32,713 nucleotides of DNA from JALORV01 sp963766365 (lineage in GTDB: Bacteria; Pseudomonadota; Gammaproteobacteria; Burkholderiales; Burkholderiaceae_F). The notes beneath the pieces are model-generated. The model worked only from the letters and a program-made list of their open reading frames with translations. It was not told where the DNA came from and ran no database searches. Position numbers and translations under genes: made by a program. Positions 17,476-24,654 of the stretch are shown here, one piece after another. The number at the start of each line of letters is the position of its first letter. Position 1 is the stretch's first letter. The DNA lies in assembly GCA_963766365.1 (NCBI GenBank), contig CAVXZK010000019.1:1-32713 (forward strand), written 5' to 3'.

Positions 17476-17507
17476 GAAGGGCCGCCTCGCGCGGCCCTTC
17501 GGCGTTT
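17476..17507 (+). terminator. terminator of ssrA
   Basis: A perfect 10-bp stem GAAGGGCCGC / GCGGCCCTTC (17476-17485 with 17491-17500) has a 5-nt loop and lies seven bases after the encoded CCA. The tail GGCGTTT is only weakly T-rich. Confidence 0.75.
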
Positions 17508-17871
17508 CGGAGGGCGAATCCCACGACCCTTCTTTGCATCGTCGAGTACCCGTGCCCAGCCCAAGGAAAGCAGCGCCCGAAGCGGGCGGCCCAAACCGAT
17601 CCAATGTCAAATCGGCGACACTTTGGGCCTAGAGGATCAGGCTTTCCTCAGGCCAGCGGGTCGAGTCATGCGCGGTCCGACGCACGCTCCGGCGGATGAG
17701 CGGCAGCCGACTCACCGGACGGTGTATCCCGCCGGTCACTCGTTCTGAACTCCCCGACAAGTGGCCTGCGCAAAATGTCGGAAGCCGCTATCGTTAAGCT
17801 GCGCTCGGCTGCGCTGCTTCGTTGCAGTATCAGCAGCCGGCAAGGAATTCGCCAAAGGAAATGGGGACATC
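17508..17871 (+). other. 364-bp gap with three nested or adjacent inverted repeats
   Basis: No gene is convincing here. Three potential hairpins lie in a row. The first pairs GGCCCAAA (17588-17595) with TTTGGGCC (17622-17629) and, inside it, CCGAT with ATCGG. The second pairs GGCCT (17626-17630) plus GAGGA with TCCTC plus AGGCC (17650-17654). The third pairs CCGGCGG (17689-17695) with CCGCCGG (17729-17735). The first two share GGCC at 17626-17629, so they exclude each other. They could form the 5' leader of the lipoprotein gene at 17872 or a small RNA. Confidence 0.5.
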
Positions 17872-19221
17872 ATGAGACAACGCGTACCTTCGATTGCGGC
17901 ACTATTCACGGCGGCGGCCTTTGTGGCGACGGGCTGCAGCTCAGGTGGGGGCAGCAGTCCGAGCCCCGCCCCCGCCGTACCCGCTCCACCTCCGCCGCCG
18001 GTCGGTTCGTTAGAGGTTTTGCCGGCGACTTTTGACTTTGGCAAGGTCACTTCGGGCAACACGCCGGCACCGTTGGAGGTGACCATTGCGAACACGAGCA
18101 CGGGCACGGCGCCGGTGAGCGTTTCATCGATTTCCCTGCTCCAGGCGACCGGGACACCGTTTGTGTTGAATTTGAACGGTGGTTCAAGGCCCTGCGGCTC
18201 CGCATCGCCCACCCTCGCGGCCACCTCTTCATGCACGGTGCAGGTAGCCTTTCAGCCCCAGAGCGACGCCACGTTTACGTCGACGCTGCAGGTCAACTCG
18301 AACGCCTCCAATGGCAACGTCCGTACGTTGCCCATCACCGGCACGCGCGAGATGGTGACGGCGTGGACCTTGCGCATCAATCAGATTGATGCTGGGGCTT
18401 GCCCACCGGCAGCGGCGACCGCCTACGTGTCGGTCATCGACCAGGGCGGCTTTCCCGTGCCCGGCCTCGGACTAGCCAATTTCACGGTCACGCAGGGAAC
18501 TCCAGCCTTTTCCTTTTCCCCGTCCTCGGTGACCTTAGCCGGGGCGGCTTCTCCCGTGGCAATCGCGGCCGTTCTGGACCACAGCGAGAGCCTGACCCGG
18601 CAACCCGTTGCTTTCGCCGACATGAAGCTAGGCTTCACCACGTTCTTCGGCAGTCTGCGATCCGGCGACGAGGGCGCCGTCATCAACTTTGACTCGGCGG
18701 TTGAAGTGGTTCAGACGTGGACGCCCGATAAGGCACTGCTGCAGTCGGTGATCGCCGCGCCCTGGGACAAGGGCCCCGACACGAAGCTGTACGACGCGGC
18801 CTATTTGTCCGTTAACGAGACTGCACCCAAGACGAGCTTTCGGCGGGCAGCCATTCTCGCCACTGACGGTGAAGACCTGGGGCCGACGACACCCTACTCC
18901 TCCGTAAGCCTGGACCAGGTGGTTGCAAACGCCGTCGCGAAGAAGGTGCCGATCTACACGGTGGGGGTTGGCAGCAACATCAACCGGACCGTACTGACTC
19001 GGATGGCGATCGAAACCGGGGGCCTCTTCTACGAGGCGAGCACCTCGCAGAACCTCGCCACCATCTACAACCAACTCTCGAGCATCCTGTACGGAAATCA
19101 GTACGTCGTGACGTTTAACCGATTACCCGGCGCGGCCAACACCACGGTGACCATCGGAGCCAACTCCATCCCGGCGGGTCTGAGCGCAAACGACACTCGG
19201 CCAATCGCCGCTTGCAATTGA
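17872..19221 (+). CDS. lipoprotein with Ig-like (choice-of-anchor D / ASH-type) and von Willebrand A domains
   Basis: A 449-residue predicted surface or periplasmic lipoprotein. The start at 17872 is preferred over upstream frames because it opens a signal peptide with lipobox VATGC (Cys22). A Gly/Ser/Pro linker (23-44) follows. Residues about 46-160 form an immunoglobulin-like domain of the choice-of-anchor D/ASH type (LEVLPATFDFGKVTSGNTPAPLEVTIANTSTGTAPVSVSSI...SSCTVQVAFQP). Residues about 228-415 are a von Willebrand A domain with an intact metal site: DHSES (236-240), the Thr of DTKLYDA (304) and ATDGED (330-335). Such domains bind ligands through a metal ion. The partner is unknown. A long inverted repeat follows the stop codon. 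The gene stands alone between ssrA and the metY operon. Confidence 0.82.
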   Translation: MRQRVPSIAALFTAAAFVATGCSSGGGSSPSPAPAVPAPPPPPVGSLEVLPATFDFGKVTSGNTPAPLEVTIANTSTGTAPVSVSSISLLQATGTPFVLNLNGGSRPCGSASPTLAATSSCTVQVAFQPQSDATFTSTLQVNSNASNGNVRTLPITGTREMVTAWTLRINQIDAGACPPAAATAYVSVIDQGGFPVPGLGLANFTVTQGTPAFSFSPSSVTLAGAASPVAIAAVLDHSESLTRQPVAFADMKLGFTTFFGSLRSGDEGAVINFDSAVEVVQTWTPDKALLQSVIAAPWDKGPDTKLYDAAYLSVNETAPKTSFRRAAILATDGEDLGPTTPYSSVSLDQVVANAVAKKVPIYTVGVGSNINRTVLTRMAIETGGLFYEASTSQNLATIYNQLSSILYGNQYVVTFNRLPGAANTTVTIGANSIPAGLSANDTRPIAACN

Positions 19222-19240
19222 CCTTCGGTTGACGCTATGA

Positions 19241-19272
19241 AGGCAGCGGGCTCTTCAGGATGCCCGCTGCCT
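19241..19272 (+). terminator. terminator-like hairpin after the vWA lipoprotein gene
   Basis: A perfect 11-bp inverted repeat AGGCAGCGGGC / GCCCGCTGCCT (19241-19251 with 19262-19272) has a 10-nt loop. It lies 20 nt after the stop codon. There is no T tract, so it may protect the 3' end or act as a weak terminator. Confidence 0.55.
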
Positions 19273-19395
19273 CGCCAAGGCACTCTTCAACCGCAGCGAC
19301 AATTCCGTCCTCCAGGCGCCGCGTGCGGTTGACATCGCGGTTCTTCAACTAGGGGTCTGAAGCCGGGCCTCTCAATGCCGTGCCCGGCCACCGCC

Positions 19396-19401
19396 TAGAA
19401 T
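19396..19401 (+). promoter_or_regulatory. candidate -10 box for the CoA-binding protein / metY operon
   Basis: TAGAAT lies 31 nt before the start codon at 19433. No clear -35 is found at normal spacing. A perfect TTGACA at 19329-19334 is too far upstream to pair with it. Confidence 0.28.
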
Positions 19402-19432
19402 CTCGCCGGACTTGATTCGTGGGTCGAACTTC

Positions 19433-19921
19433 ATGGCGGACAACACCGACATCCCCACCCTGCGCCGGCTGCTGCACGACTACCGGCGCATCGCCGTCGT
19501 CGGCATCTCCGCCGAGTGGCACCGGCCGAGCTACTTCGTCGGCAAGTACCTGCTCGAGCACGGCTACACGATGATCCCGGTGAATCCCAAGTACACCGAG
19601 GTGCTCGGGCAGAAGTGCTATCCGGATCTGCGCGCCGCGGCTCAGGATGCGGGGTCGATCGACATGGTGGACTGCTTCAGACGCTCCGAGGACATCGGAC
19701 CCCTGGCCGACGTGGCGATCGCAATCGGTGCGAAGTGCCTGTGGATGCAGCTCGGCGTCTCGAACGCATCGGCAGCGGAGCGTGCCCGGGCGGCCGGGCT
19801 CGACGTTGTGCAGGATCGCTGCGTCAAGATCGAGCACGGGCGGCTCTTCGGCGGGCTCAATTGGGCCGGGGTCAACACGCGCGTCATTTCCAGCAAGCGT
19901 CCGCGCCAGCTGGCGTACTAG
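19433..19921 (+). CDS. CoA-binding domain protein (YccU-like)
   Basis: A 162-residue cytosolic protein made of a single Rossmann-like CoA-binding domain. Visible family motifs are RIAVVGISAEWHRPSYFVGKYLLEHGY (about 19-45), MIPVNPKYTEVLGQKCYPDL, IDMVDCFRRSEDI and the C-terminal GAKCLWMQLGVSNASAAERARAAGLDVVQDRCVKIEH. The ATG at 19433 is chosen; an in-frame TTG at 19412 would only add seven residues. This small protein is often found just upstream of the O-acetylhomoserine sulfhydrylase gene, as here, where the metY start is nine bases after its stop. The exact role is unknown; a CoA- or nucleotide-sensing function connected to methionine metabolism is only inferred from position. Confidence 0.9.
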   Translation: MADNTDIPTLRRLLHDYRRIAVVGISAEWHRPSYFVGKYLLEHGYTMIPVNPKYTEVLGQKCYPDLRAAAQDAGSIDMVDCFRRSEDIGPLADVAIAIGAKCLWMQLGVSNASAAERARAAGLDVVQDRCVKIEHGRLFGGLNWAGVNTRVISSKRPRQLAY

Positions 19922-19930
19922 GAGAAGCTC

Positions 19931-21229
19931 ATGTCCGATCGCGCCTTCGGCATCGAGACGCTATGCCTGCACGCCGGGCAGATTCCGGATCCGGTCACGG
20001 GCAGTCGGGCCGCGCCGATCTATCAGACGACTTCCTACGTCTTCGATACGGCGGATCACGCGGCGAGCCTGTTCAACCTGCAGACGTTTGGCAACGTCTA
20101 TTCGCGCATCAGCAATCCGACCGTCGCGGTCCTCGAAGAGCGCATAGCCGCGCTGGAGAACGGCCGAGCTGCGCTGGCAACGGCGAGCGGCATGTCGGCG
20201 CAGATGACCGCGATCCTCGCCATCGTGCAGCCGGGCGAGCACATCGTCGCCTCGTCCCTGCTCTACGGCGGCACGTATTCGCAGTTCGACGTCACGCTGC
20301 GCAAGATGGGGATCGAGACGACATTCGTCGACCCGGATCAACCGGAGCACTTCCATAACGCGCTGCGTGACAACACGCGCCTGCTGTACGCGGAGACGCT
20401 CGGCAACCCCAAGATCAACGTGCTCGATATCGAGCCGATTGCTGATATCGCACACAGCGCGGGCGTGCCGCTGATGATCGACAACACGATGGCCTCGCCG
20501 TACCTGTGCCGGCCGTTCGACTGGGGTGCCGACATCATCGTTCATTCAGCCACCAAGTACCTGGGCGGCCACGGCACGACGCTCGGTGGAGTGCTGGTCG
20601 AGCGCGGCAGGTTCGACTGGGGCAACGGCAAGTTTCCCGACATGGTTGCGCCATCGAAGGGTTACCACGGGGTCAAGTTCTGGGAAACGTTCGGCGATTT
20701 CGCCTACACGATGAAGGCACGCATGGAAGTGCTGCGGGTGCACGGCGCGGCGCTCGCGCCGCTGTCCGCCTTCCTGCTGCTGCAGGGGGTCGAGACGCTG
20801 CACCTGCGCATGGAACGCCATTGCCAGAACGCGCGTCGCGTTGCCGGGTTCCTGCTGTCGCATCCGCGCGTCTCCTGGGTCAACTGGCCAGGCCTGCCCT
20901 CAAGCCCCTACTACGCCCTGGCACGCAAGTACTTCCGGCTCGTCGACGGCGAACCTGGAGCATCGGGCGTGATGACGTTCGGTATCCGGGGAGGCTCCGC
21001 GGCCGGCGAGAAGTTCATCGACGCGTTGCAGTTCCTGTCGCACCTGGCGAACATCGGCGACGCCAAGTCGCTGGTGATCCATCCGGCCTCGACGACGCAC
21101 CGGCAGCTTTCGGAGGCGGATCAACTGAAGGCCGGAGTGACCCCCGACATGGTCCGGTTGTCGATCGGCCTGGAATCGATCGACGACATCCTCTGGGACC
21201 TCGAACAGGCGCTCGACAAGAGCCAGTAG
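19931..21229 (+). CDS. metY: O-acetylhomoserine sulfhydrylase (aminocarboxypropyltransferase)
   Basis: A 432-residue PLP enzyme that makes homocysteine from O-acetylhomoserine and sulfide, entering methionine synthesis without cystathionine. The length is right for MetY and longer than MetB/MetC (about 390). The PLP lysine is K209 in HSATKYLGGHGTTLGG, an OAH-sulfhydrylase form rather than the MetB form. Other family motifs are YSRISNPTVAVLEERIAALENG (57-78), the pyridine-binding Asp184 in MIDNTMASPYLCRP, and SLVIHPASTTHRQLSEADQLKAGV near the end. GGAGAAG (19921-19927) overlaps the previous stop and serves as ribosome binding site, so the two genes are one operon. Confidence 0.95.
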   Translation: MSDRAFGIETLCLHAGQIPDPVTGSRAAPIYQTTSYVFDTADHAASLFNLQTFGNVYSRISNPTVAVLEERIAALENGRAALATASGMSAQMTAILAIVQPGEHIVASSLLYGGTYSQFDVTLRKMGIETTFVDPDQPEHFHNALRDNTRLLYAETLGNPKINVLDIEPIADIAHSAGVPLMIDNTMASPYLCRPFDWGADIIVHSATKYLGGHGTTLGGVLVERGRFDWGNGKFPDMVAPSKGYHGVKFWETFGDFAYTMKARMEVLRVHGAALAPLSAFLLLQGVETLHLRMERHCQNARRVAGFLLSHPRVSWVNWPGLPSSPYYALARKYFRLVDGEPGASGVMTFGIRGGSAAGEKFIDALQFLSHLANIGDAKSLVIHPASTTHRQLSEADQLKAGVTPDMVRLSIGLESIDDILWDLEQALDKSQ

Positions 21230-21274
21230 CGCTGGCGGCAGTCGATTTTCAGCACACAGGGCACTGAATCGCCA

Positions 21275-22726
21275 ATGGACGAACAGGCTGCGCGCGACGT
21301 CGCGCTGGTGCGCGCGCTCGAAGCGAGCAACGACGCTGCCGCACTGGTATCGGCTGACGAACGCCGCCAGGCGAGCCGTACCGCCGCCGAGATGGCGCGC
21401 TGGCAGGCCTCGCAACAACGCGTCGCGGCGACCGACGCGATGTTTCTGGAGAGGCGCGCCGGACTCGTGCTGGATGCGGTCAGCGGACGCACCCCCTGGG
21501 TACGGGCGCTGCGCCGCTCCCCGTGGCGACCGTGGATCGGCGTGCTGCTGCCGTTGGCCGCCCTGGTGTTGGGTGCGGTCACCGAACAGATCGCGGACCG
21601 ACAGCATGTGAACGTGCTGGCCTTTCCGCTGCTGGTGTTGATTCTCTGGAACGTAGCGATCTATGCGTTGCTGCTGCTGCGGCGATTGTTCGGCCGAACG
21701 CTCGGCCCGCTACGGCGTTGGCTGTCGGGCGCGCCGAAGCTCTCGAGTGCGGGCGGCGACGGACTACCGGCCACCGGCCAGCGCTTTGTGACCGAGTGGT
21801 ATGGGCTTGCGCACCCACTGTACGAAGCGCGCGCCGGTCGCGTGCTGCATCTGTCGGCCGCCTTGTTTGCGATCGGTGCCCTGCTCGGCCTGTATCTGCG
21901 CGCGACCGTTTTCGAATACCGGATCGGATGGGAAAGCACCTTCCTGCAGGCGTCCTCCGTGCACGCCCTGCTTTCGTTCGTGCTCGGACCTGCAGCCAAG
22001 CTCCTCGGCATGCCGTTTCCGGGCGTCGAGACAATCGAAGCAATGCGCTTGTCGGGCGGCAGCGGCGGCACCGACGCCGGGCCCTGGATCCATCTGTACG
22101 CGGTGACCGTAGGCCTCGTTGTGATCGTGCCGCGCCTCGCACTGAGCCTCTGGGCGGCGTGGCGCGAGCGCACCCACGCATCCGGGTTCCGGTTCGACCT
22201 CGGAACGCCCTACTTTCGCCGCCTGCTGACCGCTTTCAGCCCGCGCTCCGGACGCATCCGCATCGCTCCTTACAGCTACACGCTCGACGAGGAGGCGATT
22301 GCCGGCCTCGGCGCGATCGCCCGCCACCTGCTCGGTGACGCAACCCAGCTGGCGTTGCGCCCAACCACGTCGTTCGGCGCAGAGGAGGCGGCGGGCGAAG
22401 GGTTGCCGCGCAGTGAAGCCGACGTTGCGCTGATGCTGGCGACATTCAGCGCCGCCGCGATACCCGAGAACGAAAACCATGGCCGGTTTCTCGATGCGCT
22501 GCGTCGCGCGAGCGACACGCCAATGGCTGTCCTCGTGGATCTCGGGCCCTACAGCCGGCGTCTCGGGGCCCAGTCGGGCGCAACCGATCGGCTCGAGGAA
22601 CGCCGCCGCGCCTGGCAGGGGTTCGCGAGTGAGCGCGGCCTGCTGGCCACCTGCGTGGATCTCGCGACACCGGAGCTCGGCCGAGTCGAAGCAGAGCTTG
22701 CGCCAGCCCTCGGAAGCGCGGCATGA
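21275..22726 (+). CDS. DUF2868 domain-containing membrane protein
   Basis: A 483-residue inner-membrane protein of unknown function. An N-terminal soluble helical part (about 1-85, Ala/Arg-rich) is followed by hydrophobic segments near 87-105, 110-133, 190-210, 227-243 and 272-293. The C-terminal cytosolic half (about 310-483) contains RIRIAPYSYTLDEEAIAGLGAIARHLLGD and LVDLGPYSRRLGAQSGATDRLEERRRAWQGFA. The partner gene is the DUF3482 GTPase: ATGA at 22723-22726 overlaps stop and start. This pairing is seen in other proteobacteria, so the two products probably act as one complex, the membrane protein being the platform for the GTPase. I do not know a described function. Family assignment is from memory of this gene pair. 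Confidence 0.8.
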   Translation: MDEQAARDVALVRALEASNDAAALVSADERRQASRTAAEMARWQASQQRVAATDAMFLERRAGLVLDAVSGRTPWVRALRRSPWRPWIGVLLPLAALVLGAVTEQIADRQHVNVLAFPLLVLILWNVAIYALLLLRRLFGRTLGPLRRWLSGAPKLSSAGGDGLPATGQRFVTEWYGLAHPLYEARAGRVLHLSAALFAIGALLGLYLRATVFEYRIGWESTFLQASSVHALLSFVLGPAAKLLGMPFPGVETIEAMRLSGGSGGTDAGPWIHLYAVTVGLVVIVPRLALSLWAAWRERTHASGFRFDLGTPYFRRLLTAFSPRSGRIRIAPYSYTLDEEAIAGLGAIARHLLGDATQLALRPTTSFGAEEAAGEGLPRSEADVALMLATFSAAAIPENENHGRFLDALRRASDTPMAVLVDLGPYSRRLGAQSGATDRLEERRRAWQGFASERGLLATCVDLATPELGRVEAELAPALGSAA

Positions 22727-24255
22727 CAGCAGAGAGCGGCGCGCCGGCGACAGTCGAGCTGGTGCTGGTGTCGCACACCAACAGCGGCAAGACCACGCTC
22801 GCGCGCACCCTGCTTGGTCGCGACATCGGCGAGATCCGTGACGCTCCGCATGTCACCGAACTGGCCGAACCGCATCTGCTTCTGGAGTCCTCGGTCGGCG
22901 ATCGACTGATGCTCTGGGATACGCCCGGCTTCGGCGATTCTTCGAGGCTGGTGCAGCGATTGCGTCTTGCAGACAACCCGATCGGCTGGCTGCTGCGCGA
23001 AGTGTGGGACCGGCACCGAGACCGGCCATTTTGGTGCAGCCAGCAGGCGGTGCGCGCAGCGCGTGCGTCATCTGACGTCGTGCTGTATCTGGTGAACGCC
23101 GCCGAGCCACCACGCGACGCGGGATACGTGGCGGCCGAGATCCAGATTTTGCGATGGATCGACAAACCGGTGCTGGTGCTGCTGAACCAGGTCGGGCCAC
23201 CGCGGCCGCTTGCCGAAGAAGCGGCGGAGCAGCAAGCGTGGCGCGAGCACATGCAGTCGCACGGATTGAACTGCGACGTGCTGACGCTCGACGCCTTTGC
23301 CCGTTGCTGGGTGCAGGAAGGGACCCTGCTGGATGCCGTGGCCACGCGCCTGACCAGTGAAAAGCGCTCCGGCTTCAGCCGGCTCCAGGCGCAATGGACC
23401 GCGCGCAATATCGAACGATTCGACGCCTGCATGCGCGTGCTGTCTGAGCAGGTCGCTGCAGCAGCGCACGACGGCGAGACGATCGACGAAGCGGCCGGGT
23501 CGGTCGGCTCCCGCGTGCTGGTGACTCTGGGACTGCGCAAGGACGAACAGGCGCGCAATCGAGCCATGGCTTCGCTGGCGGACCGGCTCGATGCCAACGT
23601 GAAGGCGGCGACGGATCGGATCATCGCGCTCCACGGCCTTGACGGCTCGACAAGCGAGACGATCCTGAAACGCGTGCAGCAGGCCTACGCGACCCAGGAG
23701 CCGATCCCGGAGGGCCGCGCCGCCCTGTTTGGCGGAGTATTGACCGGCGCGCTCAGTGGCCTGAAGGCCGATCTCGCCACCGGCGGCTTGTCGATGGGGG
23801 CCGGGCTGCTGGTCGGAGCGGTGCTCGGCGGCCTCGGTGGGGCCGGCATTGCCCGCGGCATCAACCGACTGACAGGCACCGAGCGGGCCCGCCTCAGTTG
23901 GCCCGATGACTTCCTCGATGGCCTGCTGCGCGCCAGTGTGTTGAGGTACCTCGCCGTTGCCCACTACGGGCGCGGGCGCGGCCGCTTCGTCGAAGGCGAG
24001 GCACCTGCGTTCTGGCACCACGAGGTCCAGGCCGAACTGGCGCAACGCATGGATGTGCTGCACGGCCTATGGAATGACGCGCGGGCCACCGGCCACGTCA
24101 ACGCGACGACTCCGGCGCTATACGACGCGTTACACGGGATCACCGCCGGGGTGCTGCGCCGCCTCTACCGCGACGCCGTCCCGTCCGGGATCGAACCCTC
24201 GGCGCGGGCAAATCCCGTAAGCTTCAGCCCGACTTCGCAGGAGTCGACATGGTGA
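22723..24255 (+). CDS. DUF3482 GTPase with glycine-zipper membrane segment
   Basis: A 510-residue TRAFAC-class GTPase. The P-loop is SHTNSGKT (17-24), with Ser in place of the first Gly, and the G3 motif is DTPGFGD (66-72). The usual G4 NKxD is degenerate: LLNQVGP (N155). The middle (about 160-330) is helical. Residues about 337-385 (GGVLTGALSGLKADLATGGLSMGAGLLVGAVLGGLGGAGIARG) form a long glycine-rich membrane-inserting segment like those of glycine-zipper proteins. The C-terminal RLSWPDDFLDGLLRASVLRYLAVAHYGRGRGRF is the DUF3482 signature as I recall it. It overlaps the upstream DUF2868 gene by four bases and the downstream lipoprotein gene by seven. A role in membrane remodelling or stress is only inferred. 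Confidence 0.83.
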   Translation: MTAESGAPATVELVLVSHTNSGKTTLARTLLGRDIGEIRDAPHVTELAEPHLLLESSVGDRLMLWDTPGFGDSSRLVQRLRLADNPIGWLLREVWDRHRDRPFWCSQQAVRAARASSDVVLYLVNAAEPPRDAGYVAAEIQILRWIDKPVLVLLNQVGPPRPLAEEAAEQQAWREHMQSHGLNCDVLTLDAFARCWVQEGTLLDAVATRLTSEKRSGFSRLQAQWTARNIERFDACMRVLSEQVAAAAHDGETIDEAAGSVGSRVLVTLGLRKDEQARNRAMASLADRLDANVKAATDRIIALHGLDGSTSETILKRVQQAYATQEPIPEGRAALFGGVLTGALSGLKADLATGGLSMGAGLLVGAVLGGLGGAGIARGINRLTGTERARLSWPDDFLDGLLRASVLRYLAVAHYGRGRGRFVEGEAPAFWHHEVQAELAQRMDVLHGLWNDARATGHVNATTPALYDALHGITAGVLRRLYRDAVPSGIEPSARANPVSFSPTSQESTW

Positions 24256-24593
24256 ACTACACAGGCGCGGCGACGTTCGCCGTCATCGCAGTGGTCGCAG
24301 CTCTGGCAGGCGGCTGCTCCACCAGTGCCAGGCCGGGCACAACGGAGGCGCGGATTCCCGGCGCCCAGAACTACGACGTGAAGATCCAGCCGGCGCGTAT
24401 TCCGCCAAATCCGCAGGGAGCCTTCGCGCTGTCGACAGCAACCGGTTGTGACGTGATCTACATCGCCAAGTCCGCAAGCGCAGACACCGTCACCTATGCC
24501 GTCCGCCCGACGAGCCGCGTTCCCGAGGCTTCGCAATGCGCGGAGCGGCTCGGGCAGCAGCCGGGCGTAGAGGCCGTCGCCGCCGTGCGCTAA
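24249..24593 (+). CDS. small hypothetical lipoprotein
   Basis: A 114-residue predicted lipoprotein with hydrophobic leader and lipobox LAGGC (Cys23). AGGAG lies just upstream at about 24239-24243, and the start overlaps the GTPase stop by seven bases, so translation is probably coupled. The mature 90 residues (FALSTATGCDVIYIAKSASADTVTYAVRPTSR) contain two further cysteines that could form a disulfide, around GCDVIYI and SQCAERLG. No family is recognised. Its position makes it a candidate third member of the DUF2868/DUF3482 operon. Confidence 0.72.
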   Translation: MVNYTGAATFAVIAVVAALAGGCSTSARPGTTEARIPGAQNYDVKIQPARIPPNPQGAFALSTATGCDVIYIAKSASADTVTYAVRPTSRVPEASQCAERLGQQPGVEAVAAVR

Positions 24594-24626
24594 GCGTGGC
24601 CCAATAGTTGGAAACTGACCTTCCGC

Positions 24627-24654
24627 GCCTGACGCGCCGCGTGCGGCCTCAGGC
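24627..24654. terminator. possible bidirectional terminator between convergent genes
   Basis: The inverted repeat GCCTGA / TCAGGC (24627-24632 with 24649-24654) has a GC-rich interior. It overlaps the stop codon of the GGDEF gene (24649-24651) and follows the small lipoprotein gene. There is no T run on either side. Confidence 0.3.

Noticed and set aside
17392..17610. 72-codon minus-strand frame ending inside the 3' end of ssrA (WWRRRELNPRPRMIQ)
   Set aside because: This is the known kind of spurious translation of a tRNA-like 3' end; the RNA gene explains the sequence.
19329..19334. Perfect TTGACA before the CoA-binding protein gene
   Set aside because: No acceptable -10 lies 16-18 bases downstream; it cannot be paired with TAGAAT at 19396.
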